A DNA stretch of 48,117 bases from a virus: positions 1 to 48,117 of the IMG/VR virus record IMGVR_UViG_3300031772_001484. One strand, 5' to 3'. Below are positions 23,545 through 33,010 of this stretch, in pieces. Numbering within the stretch: position 1 is the stretch's first letter; each line of letters begins with the position of its first letter. The notes under the pieces were generated by a model. It searched no databases. It worked only from the letters and a program-made list of their open reading frames with translations, and was not told the origin of the DNA. The position numbers and the translations under genes are program-made.

Positions 23545-25450
23545 ATGCGTCTTTAGGTATTGTTATTCCCGCAGGAGTAATGGTTAATGGTCCGATACCA
23601 ATTGCAACTTTTCCATTTTCAGAAATTTCTTTATCATTACCATCAATCATTGCCTTTATTGATGCTAAGAATTTATTAGGACTACCGTCTGGCATTGGAC
23701 CTGTTGGGACACCTATTTCTTGTAAATTATTTATCGTATTAAGAAATGATCTTGTCGGTGAATATCCATCAAGTAATTTTGATGATAATAACAAAGGTAA
23801 TGGTAAATCACCGCCAGCGGCATTAATGGCATTTAATTTGTTCCTAACGGCCAAATTTAATAGTTGTAATAATTCGTCCAAAATACTTTTACATTCTCTA
23901 AAATCTTTTACCGTGATGATTAAAGTTGAGATTACCCCAACAATAGATAAAATCATTTGATATTTCTTTTTTATTTTTTCTGTCGAAATATCCCCCAATA
24001 AAAGTTTAACTAATAGTTTAATTTCCTTTTTAAGTTCTTTGAATATCTCTTTGGTAAAAATCGCACCTATCTTACTCACAAATTCAACAAAGAACGATCT
24101 AAATAATTTGGCAAAATCTTCCAAATTACTCACTAATTTAGAAAAAGGCTGGTTCAATAATTCAGCAACAACCATTATTGGTAATACTGTTTTTGGGGAA
24201 AGAATTGTGCTTATTAATGCCTTTACAAACTGCTCAAAAAATCCAGTGTCCACAGACAATTTAAAAGTATCGCTAACCGCCGGATATATAATGCCTAAGG
24301 CCGCATTTATTTCATTAATATCGCTAGTGTCTTCATTAAATGTTAAATTATCTAACGCAGTTAAAAGAGCCTCAACATTAAGAGGTTCTTTAACCATATC
24401 ACAATCTTGAAATTCAATAACACCCCTTTTAATGTCCGAAGTTTTTTGTTCTATAATTCTTAAATCTAAATCTGTAAACTCAAAAAATGAATTATCAATA
24501 TTGTCATTTTCTGAAAGTTTTGATACACCTGAAACATCTATCTCCTTATTTGAATCATAACAAAGACCTAAAATTCTTTGCATAATTAATAATGATTTTT
24601 GTAATGACTCTAATTTTAAATTACCATCTCCTTTACCAAAAGAAATTGCTCCGGTAACGTAGTCAGATAAATTAGTAAAAAAGGCCTTATAATCTATAAT
24701 ATCAACCGTTGAATAGTAATCATTTAAAAATTCATCAATCACTGGTAAATTTTGTCTTGGTTTTAAATCAACCTTAAAAAAACTACCTTGTATTGGTTGA
24801 ACAGTTATAGGATCAATATAACTTTCCACATATGTTATATCAAATAAGTTTTGAGCTGATTTTCCTATGTAGTCCGCACCGGCCACGGCACTATATGGTT
24901 GGTTTAAGTTTTGAGTTCTTTGATATAACTCTTTATTCATTGAGAATGGATATTGGTTATATGATATTGGTTTTTGTTCGTAATATAATTTACCTATCCT
25001 ATCATCAGTTGCCAATTCTAAAGACCCTAATAAATCTACAGATTTTACCGGAACATAAACCGTTTGATTAAACGTATATAATTGAACCCCCTCACAAGAA
25101 AGAGCCTTTTTAACTGAATCAATTAATAATGGTTTAATTTGTGGTTTTAATGTCTTAAGTGAGTTAATAAATATTCTTTTTATTAACTTATCACTTTCTA
25201 TCCCAGATCCCTTTAAATCTTTTAGCTGAGTTATTAATTCGTCTAAAAAAGTTTTACCATTAGCCGTATGTTTTTTTCTTTTTTTTGTAAAATTAGAAAG
25301 TTGGTCAGACAAAAAATCATTTGACTTTTCTTGCGAACTTCCGGCTTTCTTCTTTAATACATCATATTGTTTTTTATACTCCTTATATGATTTGTATACG
25401 GAAGTTTTATTTGCCGATTTCTTTAATTCTTCATTTATATCAACTGCCAT
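23528..25450 (-). CDS. Putative baseplate or tail structural protein
   Basis: This 640-residue protein has a Lys-rich helical N-terminus (1-75), a mixed middle, and a long stretch (about 400-560) of hydrophobic and amphipathic helices, including TVLPIMVVAELLNQPF, EIKLLVKLLLGD and MILSIVGVISTLIITV, which could be membrane-active or packed in a helical bundle. It ends with a beta-type motif VAIGIGPLTITPAGITIPKD. No family is recognised. Its place directly upstream of the gp5-type gene and its size suggest a baseplate hub or wedge component; a tape-measure role is possible but it is short for that. Confidence 0.6.
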   Translation of the reverse strand: MAVDINEELKKSANKTSVYKSYKEYKKQYDVLKKKAGSSQEKSNDFLSDQLSNFTKKRKKHTANGKTFLDELITQLKDLKGSGIESDKLIKRIFINSLKTLKPQIKPLLIDSVKKALSCEGVQLYTFNQTVYVPVKSVDLLGSLELATDDRIGKLYYEQKPISYNQYPFSMNKELYQRTQNLNQPYSAVAGADYIGKSAQNLFDITYVESYIDPITVQPIQGSFFKVDLKPRQNLPVIDEFLNDYYSTVDIIDYKAFFTNLSDYVTGAISFGKGDGNLKLESLQKSLLIMQRILGLCYDSNKEIDVSGVSKLSENDNIDNSFFEFTDLDLRIIEQKTSDIKRGVIEFQDCDMVKEPLNVEALLTALDNLTFNEDTSDINEINAALGIIYPAVSDTFKLSVDTGFFEQFVKALISTILSPKTVLPIMVVAELLNQPFSKLVSNLEDFAKLFRSFFVEFVSKIGAIFTKEIFKELKKEIKLLVKLLLGDISTEKIKKKYQMILSIVGVISTLIITVKDFRECKSILDELLQLLNLAVRNKLNAINAAGGDLPLPLLLSSKLLDGYSPTRSFLNTINNLQEIGVPTGPMPDGSPNKFLASIKAMIDGNDKEISENGKVAIGIGPLTITPAGITIPKDAYGKFI

Positions 25451-25455
25451 AAAAC

Positions 25456-25827
25456 TTATTTTTTCATTTTATATGTGTTGTCCCCACTAGCGTCTTTTCT
25501 AATTAAATTTTGAATTGTTTCATCATCCATCTCAAGGTCTGAAAGGTTAAAATCTTCCTCTTTTTCGGTATTTTTCTGCCACATCTGTGATTGTAGTTTA
25601 GAAAGAGTCAATTTTTTATCAACACAATCATTTATTATTTTTTGTTGTTTCTCAATCACAGGGCCAATAAGAGTCATATCTTCAGGTTCTTTCATCATTG
25701 TCAACATTTTGTTTTGAATTCTAATTGCAGTATTCCTTTGTTCCACAAGCTCATTGTAGATTTCCTGCATTAAGGATAACATTGATTCTTTACTGAGATT
25801 TATTTCTTTCTTACGTGGTCTTGCCAT
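25456..25827 (-). CDS. Helical protein of unknown function
   Basis: This 123-residue protein opens with a basic MARPRKKEIN and continues as charged helices (SLMQEIYNELVEQRNTAIRI, VIEKQQKIINDCVDKK), ending acidic then basic. It is preceded at only 3 bases by a TATTTATA motif and lies between the late sigma gene and the baseplate genes. It heads the baseplate transcript. A nucleic-acid-binding or small structural role is possible; nothing specific is recognised. Confidence 0.65.
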   Translation of the reverse strand: MARPRKKEINLSKESMLSLMQEIYNELVEQRNTAIRIQNKMLTMMKEPEDMTLIGPVIEKQQKIINDCVDKKLTLSKLQSQMWQKNTEKEEDFNLSDLEMDDETIQNLIRKDASGDNTYKMKK

Positions 25828-25830
25828 ATA

Positions 25831-25838
25831 TATAAATA
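25831..25838 (-). promoter_or_regulatory. Late-promoter-like motif
   Basis: Reads TATTTATA on minus, ending 3 bases before the ATG at 25827. It lies immediately after the stop of the sigma-like gene and probably drives the downstream baseplate operon. Confidence 0.55.
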
Positions 25839-26582
25839 TTATTTTTTTAAAATTTCTTGGACCAAATCAAAATATAATTTTTTATATTTTTTAATCATAG
25901 TTCTTATCTCCTTAGTTGATAGATTTGTCATTTCCCTAAGTTCAAATAAAATAATATTTTTATTAAACTTATTATTGTTTGTGTCCGGAAAAATTGTTCC
26001 GTAATTCTCAAATAAATCATATATTGCAGACCCTAATTTATGCTCTTGTTCGTCACAATCTTTTTGGTTTAAATTTTCCTTTAATCTTTGTAAAAATTTT
26101 TTAATAATATATTCAGAGTTTATTTCATCATTTTCAATATTATAAGATAATTCTGGTCTATTTGATAAATCGGAAGATATATCTTCATAAGATATCTTTC
26201 TATTCATTTCTTTTTGGTCTTTCATTATCTGACCCATAAGATAATTTTTACAAATAGTCCCAAAATATGAGTATGCCTTTTTTTCTTTTGAGGGTTTAAA
26301 TTTATCCATTTTTGTCATAAGAAAAGAATGGGTATCGGCATGAATTTCTTCATAGTTCATATCTTTCCTATATAGTTTATATCTTCTAATAATTGAAGAT
26401 ATCATCTTATCTAAAGGATCTTTTAAGAACTCATTATATATTTTATTTCTTTCTCCGTTATTTTCTGTAACTAAAAATAATCTAACTGCGTCCTCTTCTC
26501 GTACATCAAAATAATTATTTGTTGTTGGTTTTCTACCTTTCTTTTTTTTTTCTATAGTCGGATCAATCCCATGTTCTATCAT
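25839..26582 (-). CDS. gp55: Late sigma factor, T4 gp55-like
   Basis: This 247-residue protein carries a sigma-70 region 2-like block at about residues 55-125: DPLDKMISSIIRRYKLYR, then YEEIHADTHSFLMTKMDKF, then KAYSYFGTICKNYLMGQI, the pattern of T4 gp55 (helical core, K-F-x-P-S, AY-x-YF-x-x-I). gp55 directs host RNA polymerase to late promoters with a single -10-like element. The C-terminal helix-turn-helix-like stretch REMTNLSTKEIRTMIKKYK may be a weak region 4. Its start overlaps the stop of the upstream glycosyltransferase (TAATG), so it is expressed with that operon, and the first late motif lies right behind it. Confidence 0.8.
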   Translation of the reverse strand: MIEHGIDPTIEKKKKGRKPTTNNYFDVREEDAVRLFLVTENNGERNKIYNEFLKDPLDKMISSIIRRYKLYRKDMNYEEIHADTHSFLMTKMDKFKPSKEKKAYSYFGTICKNYLMGQIMKDQKEMNRKISYEDISSDLSNRPELSYNIENDEINSEYIIKKFLQRLKENLNQKDCDEQEHKLGSAIYDLFENYGTIFPDTNNNKFNKNIILFELREMTNLSTKEIRTMIKKYKKLYFDLVQEILKK

Positions 26583-27388
26583 TAAACATTTTGTGGTTCA
26601 TAATTTATATCCCTTTGGGTGGTAAAAAAACATTCTTTTTTTGCTGACTCTATCCAAAATCTAGCTTCTTCTGAATCCATACTATTAGTGCCATTTTTAT
26701 AATTCCAAAAAATTGATCCTTCTCTTAAATTCATATGTTTGTAACCAATTTTTGGTATAGTTAAAATTTTTGCTGAATTATGTGTCATTCTTAAGAAAAG
26801 TTCATAACCAAACGTTAACTTTATATTTGATTTCATTTTACCAACTCTCTCATACATTTCTTTTTTAAAGACCATACCTGAAGTTTGGAAGTTTTGAAAT
26901 GTTTGTAAAGTTTCGTTTGTTAAATACCCCATATCGGATGAAATATTTGCCGCAAATGTGGCCTCATTTGTAAATCCAGCAAAAACTAATTTATCATCAA
27001 CATCAACTACAATTGGTAAAAAAGCGTCAATATCTTTATAGATGGACATATATTTATGTGCGTTTTTAAACCAAATGTTTGAGTACTCATCATCGAACTC
27101 TAAAATTGAACACCATTCTGATTTGGCTAATTCAACACCCCTATTAACTTGATTTGCGAAGTTTGGATCCTCAGTCCAAGACTCAAGAACAACGGTCAAT
27201 CCGCTAAAATCGTAGGTATTTAAATGGTTAGTTAAAAATGGTTCATCACCATGAACAATAATAAGCTCGTCCGCGTTTTTATGTTGATGTTTCATGGATT
27301 GAATAGCTCTCGAAAAGAAGTCTTCAAAACCGATGGCTTTACCTGATTTTATAGGTAATATAACTGAAATTGTATTTTTATTTTCCAT
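26582..27388 (-). CDS. Family 2-type glycosyltransferase
   Basis: This 268-residue GT-A fold enzyme begins ISVILPIKSGKA, has the sugar-nucleotide acidic motif in CSILEFDDEYSN, and continues with a Phe/Tyr-rich acceptor region containing TSGMVFKKEMYERVGKM, a common glycosyltransferase-2 element. It would transfer a sugar from a nucleotide donor. No signal or membrane segment is seen. It is separated by 2 bases from the GT-B enzyme upstream and coupled to the sigma gene downstream. Confidence 0.85.
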   Translation of the reverse strand: MENKNTISVILPIKSGKAIGFEDFFSRAIQSMKHQHKNADELIIVHGDEPFLTNHLNTYDFSGLTVVLESWTEDPNFANQVNRGVELAKSEWCSILEFDDEYSNIWFKNAHKYMSIYKDIDAFLPIVVDVDDKLVFAGFTNEATFAANISSDMGYLTNETLQTFQNFQTSGMVFKKEMYERVGKMKSNIKLTFGYELFLRMTHNSAKILTIPKIGYKHMNLREGSIFWNYKNGTNSMDSEEARFWIESAKKECFFTTQRDINYEPQNV

Positions 27389-27390
27389 AA

Positions 27391-28446
27391 TTAAATTGTT
27401 TCAAATTTAGATAGTTGATCTTCAAAAGAAGTAAGTCTTGTTGACATAAGGTTGTTAAAAAGGTCTGTAGTGTTTTTTTCAAAACTCGACAAAGAAGGTA
27501 AAGAATTCACAATTTCTTCCATTTTATTATAAAGTTCTGGATTGATGTTATCCTCTAACCAATTTTGTATATAATCAGAAAGGACATCATTCATTATTGT
27601 TTTATTGTTAATCCAAATGCCATTATTTTCATCCATCCATTCAGGAACGATATCAGGAACCAAACCAATAACAGGAATACCCATCTTCATCGACTCAAGT
27701 GGGAAAGTTCCGTAAGAACTTGCTTGGTCAATCCAAATAGAAACAAAACTATCCTTCATGGCTTCTGCGAATTCTTTTTCGGTTAAACCTCTTAAATCTC
27801 TAAAAGTAATCCATCTATATTGTGGGAACTTAGAGTAGAAAGTTTTTATAAGATTAACAGTATCTCTCTGATCTCTTGTATGAACATTAACAATTGTCTT
27901 GGGTGGAAATTCGGCTTTTTTGAAATTATCCGAAATTGATGGTTGTAAAACATCTACGGAAATTTGTCTCATAACACCATTTATATATTCTTTTTGTTTT
28001 TCTGAGGTTGTTATACATTTATGAAAACCTAATTGAGACCACGTTTGTCCTGGTTGTAAGGTCTCAAAAATATGGTCATATGCTTGACACAAAACAATTT
28101 TACCACAAGGTAATTTTGTAATTTGATCCATAATGAAACCATAAATTTCAGGAATAATAATAAGGTCATCTGGAGATATCTCCAAATTTGTTCCGTCGAT
28201 TGACGTATGGGGCAATTCCATATATTCTTCACCCATCCAATCAGAAACACCAAAATACTCTGGTTTCTCATGTAGAATAATAGGGTTATACCCATCTTTT
28301 TTTAATGCCATGGCCATCTCATAAATGTATCTTACGGATGCCTTCACATTTCCTTTAGTATCTTGTACCACAAAATACAATCTTGATTTCTTTTCTTTCA
28401 TGTTAGAAATCGACAATTCTAATTTTTGAATTTGTTCTTCGTTCAT
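27391..28446 (-). CDS. GT-B type glycosyltransferase
   Basis: In this 351-residue protein the N-terminal half contains YFVVQDTKGNVKASVRY, and the C-terminal half has the GT-B donor-site pattern SYGTFPLESMKMGIPVIGL, equivalent to the E-x7-E region of GT4 enzymes. The segment INVHTRDQRDTVNLIKTFY fits the start of the C-terminal Rossmann domain. It is a retaining glycosyltransferase candidate. It is encoded 7 bases after a small gene and continues the glycan operon. Confidence 0.85.
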   Translation of the reverse strand: MNEEQIQKLELSISNMKEKKSRLYFVVQDTKGNVKASVRYIYEMAMALKKDGYNPIILHEKPEYFGVSDWMGEEYMELPHTSIDGTNLEISPDDLIIIPEIYGFIMDQITKLPCGKIVLCQAYDHIFETLQPGQTWSQLGFHKCITTSEKQKEYINGVMRQISVDVLQPSISDNFKKAEFPPKTIVNVHTRDQRDTVNLIKTFYSKFPQYRWITFRDLRGLTEKEFAEAMKDSFVSIWIDQASSYGTFPLESMKMGIPVIGLVPDIVPEWMDENNGIWINNKTIMNDVLSDYIQNWLEDNINPELYNKMEEIVNSLPSLSSFEKNTTDLFNNLMSTRLTSFEDQLSKFETI

Positions 28447-28453
28447 ACTTAAA

Positions 28454-28711
28454 TTATAGTTTATTTATTATTTTTTTTACCAATAATGAATTGAATGCAA
28501 TTTTAAATGGGATTGAAACTTCATTACTTTTCATCCCTAAATTCTCGTCAACAATCTCATCTTCTGTTAATACAATATCTACCAACATTTTTATTAGTTC
28601 ATATTTAACTAAATGAATTTGAGAATCACCACTTACGCTTTTTAACTCCACCTCTTTATCGACCTTATCAATGTCAATGTAATAGTTTTCACCAAACGTA
28701 CTAAACAACAT
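28454..28711 (-). CDS. Small acidic protein of unknown function
   Basis: This 85-residue protein is beta-rich at the N-terminus (FSTFGENYYIDIDKVDKEVEL split around YYIDID) and helical afterwards. It overlaps the HAD-like gene upstream by 11 bases. No family is recognised. Confidence 0.6.
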   Translation of the reverse strand: MLFSTFGENYYIDIDKVDKEVELKSVSGDSQIHLVKYELIKMLVDIVLTEDEIVDENLGMKSNEVSIPFKIAFNSLLVKKIINKL

Positions 28712-29366
28712 GTTTCAGTTCTTTTATTAGTTTACCAAATTCTGAAAGTGAAGTAATCTTATATTCAGAATTGATGTGTTTATTATAATCGGTGGTAAAT
28801 TTAATGACCACCTTTCCTTCGTGTTTTTCTAATAGTAGGGTAGGATCCGCAGTAAGTAAAATATCTACTTGATCCCACATAGATTTTTTTGTTATTTCAC
28901 TAAAGAAAAATACCTTTTCCAATAAACACCCAAATTTAGATAGGAAGAATAACGAGGATGGTTTTGATTTACCAATCTCACTTGACACAATCATTAATTC
29001 ATTCTCATCTCTTAGATCAAGATACAAATCGTTTAACATGTTAAATGTTGTCATCTCTGTTGACGGGGCGTGTCCAAATAATTCCATCGTATATTCTTCA
29101 TACATAAATGAAAATAATTCCTCACTATTGCGAAACGCAAAATGTTTGGTCAAGTCTAAAGAGTAAATGTCGGTTAGTTTTTTATATTCAAAAGGAATTA
29201 TATCGGACACCTCCAATTCAGTGTTTCCAGATATGTCCACATTATATGTTTTACCTAAATACCCATCCGAATCACTTTCAATTAAGTGTTTTTCGTAAAG
29301 TTGTTCAAATTTGGTAATAGTATCTCTTAATACACCATTAATATCAATCCCTATTCTCTTTGTCAT
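28701..29366 (-). CDS. HAD-like hydrolase
   Basis: This 221-residue protein starts MTKRIGIDINGVLRDT, the motif I of HAD phosphatases, where the first aspartate is the nucleophile and the usual second aspartate position is Asn (D-I-N-G-V). The later block LLTADPTLLLEKHEG resembles motif IV (usually two aspartates; only one is clear here). The Asn change and weak motif IV suggest altered or lost phosphatase activity. Nucleotide or sugar-phosphate hydrolysis would fit its neighbours. It overlaps the phoH gene by 23 bases. Confidence 0.7.
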   Translation of the reverse strand: MTKRIGIDINGVLRDTITKFEQLYEKHLIESDSDGYLGKTYNVDISGNTELEVSDIIPFEYKKLTDIYSLDLTKHFAFRNSEELFSFMYEEYTMELFGHAPSTEMTTFNMLNDLYLDLRDENELMIVSSEIGKSKPSSLFFLSKFGCLLEKVFFFSEITKKSMWDQVDILLTADPTLLLEKHEGKVVIKFTTDYNKHINSEYKITSLSEFGKLIKELKHVV

Positions 29367-30090
29367 ATTCTGATAATATTTTAGTAATTAATGGGTTTCT
29401 AACGTTCTTAGCGTCCCTAAAATCATAAACACCAATGTCTGGAACATTGCTGAATTTTTGTATTGCATCATATAGTCCTGATTGTTTTTTATCTTTATAC
29501 CTATCCGTCTGTTCAAGATCCCCAGATATAAAAAATTTACTATTATATCCTATCCTTGTCAATAGTAGTTTCATTTGATTGGGTGTTGAATTTTGGGCCT
29601 CCTCAAAAATTAATATTGAGTTGTCTATATTCATACCTCTCATATAGGCTAAAGCAAACACCTCAATAATTTCGGCCTTCTTTAATTCTTCCCTTGATTC
29701 TTTACCAATAATTTTATTTAATAAATAATAGGAGGGGAATATATATGGGTCTAATTTTTCTTCAAGGCCTCCTGGAAGGCTACCTAATTTCTCTTCTGCC
29801 TCAACCGCCGGTCTAACAATGATTATTTTCTCATATGAGTTATTTGTATCCACTAAAAGGTCTACCGCCGCCTTCATTGCAATAAAACTCTTACCAACAC
29901 CTGCAGGTCCTGAAGCAACCGTAATTTGATTATTTTTTAAAATGTTATAATAATCTTCTTGGTGTTCAGATAAAAATTTGTTTTTTTGTTTCCGTTTAAT
30001 TATTGAGTTGATTAAATCCTTTTTTGATAAAGGTCTAGAATCTTTAGGTTCTAATTTAATTATCGGATCTGATTTTTTTCTTATTGTCAT
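29344..30090 (-). CDS. phoH: PhoH-like ATPase
   Basis: This 248-residue P-loop protein has Walker A GPAGVGKSFIAMKAA (61-75), then RPAVEAEEKLGSLPGG, Walker B ILIFEEAQNSTPNQMK and the sensor FISGDLEQTD, all characteristic of the PhoH family. PhoH-like genes are common in phages, and the proposed RNA helicase/RNA-handling function is not settled. It lies 3 bases after the cytidylyltransferase gene in the same operon and overlaps the HAD gene. Confidence 0.95.
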   Translation of the reverse strand: MTIRKKSDPIIKLEPKDSRPLSKKDLINSIIKRKQKNKFLSEHQEDYYNILKNNQITVASGPAGVGKSFIAMKAAVDLLVDTNNSYEKIIIVRPAVEAEEKLGSLPGGLEEKLDPYIFPSYYLLNKIIGKESREELKKAEIIEVFALAYMRGMNIDNSILIFEEAQNSTPNQMKLLLTRIGYNSKFFISGDLEQTDRYKDKKQSGLYDAIQKFSNVPDIGVYDFRDAKNVRNPLITKILSEYDKENRD

Positions 30091-30093
30091 ATT

Positions 30094-30534
30094 TTAATTA
30101 ATAAATCTTTTTTTACTCTCACAATCATAGATTTTTTTTCTAAGGTTTGTTGTTGAGTAATTATGATCACGTTTATTGTATATAATTCTAATACCCCTTT
30201 TTTGGCAAATACTTTTTGCTGTATAATTTTTGTCTTTATAATCCTCACCAATTATTCGAACATCCAAATCCAAAGAACTAAAAAGTTCCTCTAATTCTTC
30301 TTCATCGTTGTAGGGGATTATCTTATCAACATATTTAACCGCATCCAATTGCAAGTATCTTTCTACAAGGGATTGGATAGGTTTATTTTTATCTTTTCTA
30401 TCTATTGTAGGGTCGTTCTGTAATGCACATATTAAATAATCACAATGTTTTTTACATTCTTCTAACATAATGATGTGTCCGGTGTGTAATAAATCAAACG
30501 TGCTACAGGTTATTCCTACCGTTTTTTTAATCAT
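30094..30534 (-). CDS. Cytidylyltransferase (glycerol-3-phosphate type)
   Basis: This 146-residue nucleotidyltransferase has the HxGH signature in GITCSTFDLLHTGHIIML (HTGH at 17-20), a KP-x-x-x-x-x-R stretch and the end motif NYSTTNLRKKI that corresponds to the ISTT element of the family. Members activate glycerol-phosphate, ethanolamine-phosphate or a sugar-phosphate to the CDP or ADP form. In this operon it may supply an activated glycan building block. It overlaps the epimerase stop by 8 bases. Confidence 0.87.
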   Translation of the reverse strand: MIKKTVGITCSTFDLLHTGHIIMLEECKKHCDYLICALQNDPTIDRKDKNKPIQSLVERYLQLDAVKYVDKIIPYNDEEELEELFSSLDLDVRIIGEDYKDKNYTAKSICQKRGIRIIYNKRDHNYSTTNLRKKIYDCESKKRFIN

Positions 30535-31567
30535 TATTTTCTAAAACTTTTTTACTTATCCATTCGTATGTTTTTGACATCCCATTAACTAACGGTTCTG
30601 ATGTGACCCAACCTACTTTGGATTCGTAAAGTTTATTATCGGAGTTTCTTCCTCTAACGCCAACAGGACATTTATGTCCATATTTATTAAAGAATTCATC
30701 ACCATATATATTTTTAATTTTAATGTTTTTACCTGAAATATCAATAGCCATTTGTGCTAACTGATTAATGGTAACCATTTCTTCTGACCCAATATTAACA
30801 GGTCCAACAAAATCACTTTCCATTAACCTTAAAACCGATTCAATACATTCGTCAATGTATAAGAATGATCTAGTTTGTTGTCCATCTCCCCATACCTCAA
30901 ACTCACCTCCATCGTGTGTCTCAGCTACTTTACGACACATAGCCGCAGGAGCCTTTTCTTTACCACCAACCCATGTTCCGTCGGGACCAAAAATATTATG
31001 GAACCTTGCAACTCTAACATCTAATTTATAATTTCTCATAAAGGCAAAATACAATCGCTCACTGAATAATTTTTCCCAACCATATTCCGAATCAGGATTT
31101 GCCGGATATGCGGATGATTCCTCACAATTAGGATTATTCGGGTCTAATTGATTATGTTCGGGATACATACAGGCCGATGACGAATAAAATAATTTTTTAA
31201 CACCAAACATTGATGCGTAATAACTAACATTTAAATTAATTAACGCAGAATTATGCATAACATTAGCATCATTTTCACCAGTAAAAATGTAGCCTGCACC
31301 ACCCATATCCGCCGCCAATTGATAAACCTCATCAAATGAATTAAGTGTATCCTTAACTGATTTTTTATCGGGACTAAACATTATTTTTGAAACTAAGTTT
31401 GGGTCTTTTAAATCACCAAGAATAAATTCACTACAAAATTCATTCTCATTAAAATATTCATGTTTCTTAATGTCAACAACTCTAACAAAATTACCTTCAT
31501 TAAATAATTTTTTTGCAAGGTGACCACCAATAAAACCACCTCCACCTAATATTAGTATTTTTTTCAT
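30527..31567 (-). CDS. GDP-mannose 3,5-epimerase-like NAD-dependent epimerase
   Basis: The 346-residue SDR-fold enzyme starts MKKILILGGGGFIGGHL with the Rossmann glycine motif at the expected place; the ATG at 31588 would add 7 residues and overlap the upstream gene. The sequence follows plant GDP-mannose 3,5-epimerase closely: QLAADMGGAGYIFT, FYSSSACMYPEHNQ, the catalytic YGWEK, ARFHNIFGPDGTWVGGKEK, GDGQQTRSFLYIDECIE and VRGRNSDN. The known reaction converts GDP-mannose to GDP-L-galactose or GDP-L-gulose. It would provide an unusual sugar donor for the surrounding glycosyltransferases. Confidence 0.88.
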   Translation of the reverse strand: MKKILILGGGGFIGGHLAKKLFNEGNFVRVVDIKKHEYFNENEFCSEFILGDLKDPNLVSKIMFSPDKKSVKDTLNSFDEVYQLAADMGGAGYIFTGENDANVMHNSALINLNVSYYASMFGVKKLFYSSSACMYPEHNQLDPNNPNCEESSAYPANPDSEYGWEKLFSERLYFAFMRNYKLDVRVARFHNIFGPDGTWVGGKEKAPAAMCRKVAETHDGGEFEVWGDGQQTRSFLYIDECIESVLRLMESDFVGPVNIGSEEMVTINQLAQMAIDISGKNIKIKNIYGDEFFNKYGHKCPVGVRGRNSDNKLYESKVGWVTSEPLVNGMSKTYEWISKKVLENND

Positions 31568-31568
31568 G

Positions 31569-32372
31569 TTAAATTTTAATTTTTTCATTCATAAGATTAA
31601 TTAAATAATCTTCAGATATTAATTCGGTTTTACTTTTATTACCAAGATCAAAAACCTCATGTTCGCAATTTGAAGAAGCGATTAAAACACCGTCATGACA
31701 AAATGTTTCATTATCAAAATCTGCGGAACCAATTATTTTATATCCATTAGTTTGTAAAAACTCTTTACAACTATTATGTAATTCTTGTGTATGAGTAGAT
31801 ATAAAAAAATAATCAATAATTTTATTTTTAATACTTTTTAAAGACCCTAAAAGCATTTCATATTCATGCCCTTGAATATCACTATGTACAATATCTATTT
31901 TTGATAACGAATTGTTATTAACAAAATAATCTATTGTAAAATTATTTTTCCCAACAAAATCCTGAATAAAATTTCCATCCATACCGTTTATTTTAAAATG
32001 ATTTTTACCGATATCAATAAAATTAGGGTCTGGCTCAACCAAAAAAGAAATACCATTTTTATTTTTTTGTAAAAATGACATAGAATAAAATGCCCAATAG
32101 GAACCAAGTTCAATCATTAATGGGGTCTCTGTGTTTAAACTATTGATGATTTTATTAAAAACATATTCTTCTTGTGGTTCATGCACACCACCATTTAATA
32201 ATAAAATATCGCTAAAACTATCATAATATGAATTAGGAAAGATTTTTAATCCGTTAGGCATTATTAAATACCCATCAATTATTTTTCCAGAATTTTTTTT
32301 ACGACTAATTTTTTTGTTTAGTGGGTCTGAAAGTATATATCTAAATCGGTTAAAATATTCATGATTATTCAT
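31569..32372 (-). CDS. FkbM-type methyltransferase
   Basis: The preferred start is the ATG at 32372, which overlaps the upstream stop as TAATG; a TTG at 32381 is the alternative. The ~267-residue protein has a SAM-binding motif LMIELGSYWAFYSMSFLQ followed by an acidic EPDPNF, then IDIVHSDIQGHEYEML typical of FkbM methyltransferases. Such enzymes O-methylate sugars or polyketides. It lies between a related methyltransferase and the epimerase, consistent with glycan methylation. Confidence 0.75.
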   Translation of the reverse strand: MNNHEYFNRFRYILSDPLNKKISRKKNSGKIIDGYLIMPNGLKIFPNSYYDSFSDILLLNGGVHEPQEEYVFNKIINSLNTETPLMIELGSYWAFYSMSFLQKNKNGISFLVEPDPNFIDIGKNHFKINGMDGNFIQDFVGKNNFTIDYFVNNNSLSKIDIVHSDIQGHEYEMLLGSLKSIKNKIIDYFFISTHTQELHNSCKEFLQTNGYKIIGSADFDNETFCHDGVLIASSNCEHEVFDLGNKSKTELISEDYLINLMNEKIKI

Positions 32373-33010
32373 TAGTACCAAGTCTTTGAAATTTTATTTA
32401 TTTTATAGTCAATATTTAATTTTTTAAAAATTTCATCACAACTTAACTTATTTGAATGCCAATTAATTAATTCTTCACTTTTAAAATATTTTGGGTTAAT
32501 CCACCAATCTTCATAAAATAATGTTGGGTGGTCTTTTTGGGATACATCCGCACATAAGAGAACATATCCATTTTTTAGTAATAAATCTCTTTGTGGTATT
32601 TTTTCGTTTATGACATATTCATTACCAATGTGTGAATCATGTTCAATTGTAATAACTTTAAATGAATATTTAGTTTTTAAAACTTTTTCCAATAACTTAA
32701 AACGATCGCCCAATACTTCCATATCTAATGATAGATAATCAATTACTTCATTATCATAATGAGTTTCTAATATTTCGTCTAAGTTAACATTCATACAATC
32801 TTGTTGTATGAATTTATTTTTCCTTACTTCCCATTCTTTACTATAATCCATTATATCAAGAGATATCCCTGTCCATCCGTTTAGTTCTAAAAGGTACGTG
32901 TTATTTATATTTTTAGGTAAATAACAACCTAAATCTAAAAATGTTCCATTTTTTATTTTTAACATATTATACACAAATATGTCTTGTCCGCATTGTGAGT
33001 ATGATTCCAT
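32372..33010 (-). CDS. FkbM-type methyltransferase
   Basis: This 212-residue protein opens with SQCGQDIFVYNMLKIKNG and GTFLDLGCYLPKNINNTY, followed by LELNGWTGISLDIM, the recurring pattern of FkbM-domain methyltransferases found in glycan loci. The acidic DYLSLDMEVLGD is the likely metal or cofactor region. A 27-residue reading frame remnant lies upstream. Its stop overlaps the start of the next methyltransferase. Confidence 0.75.
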   Translation of the reverse strand: MESYSQCGQDIFVYNMLKIKNGTFLDLGCYLPKNINNTYLLELNGWTGISLDIMDYSKEWEVRKNKFIQQDCMNVNLDEILETHYDNEVIDYLSLDMEVLGDRFKLLEKVLKTKYSFKVITIEHDSHIGNEYVINEKIPQRDLLLKNGYVLLCADVSQKDHPTLFYEDWWINPKYFKSEELINWHSNKLSCDEIFKKLNIDYKINKISKTWY

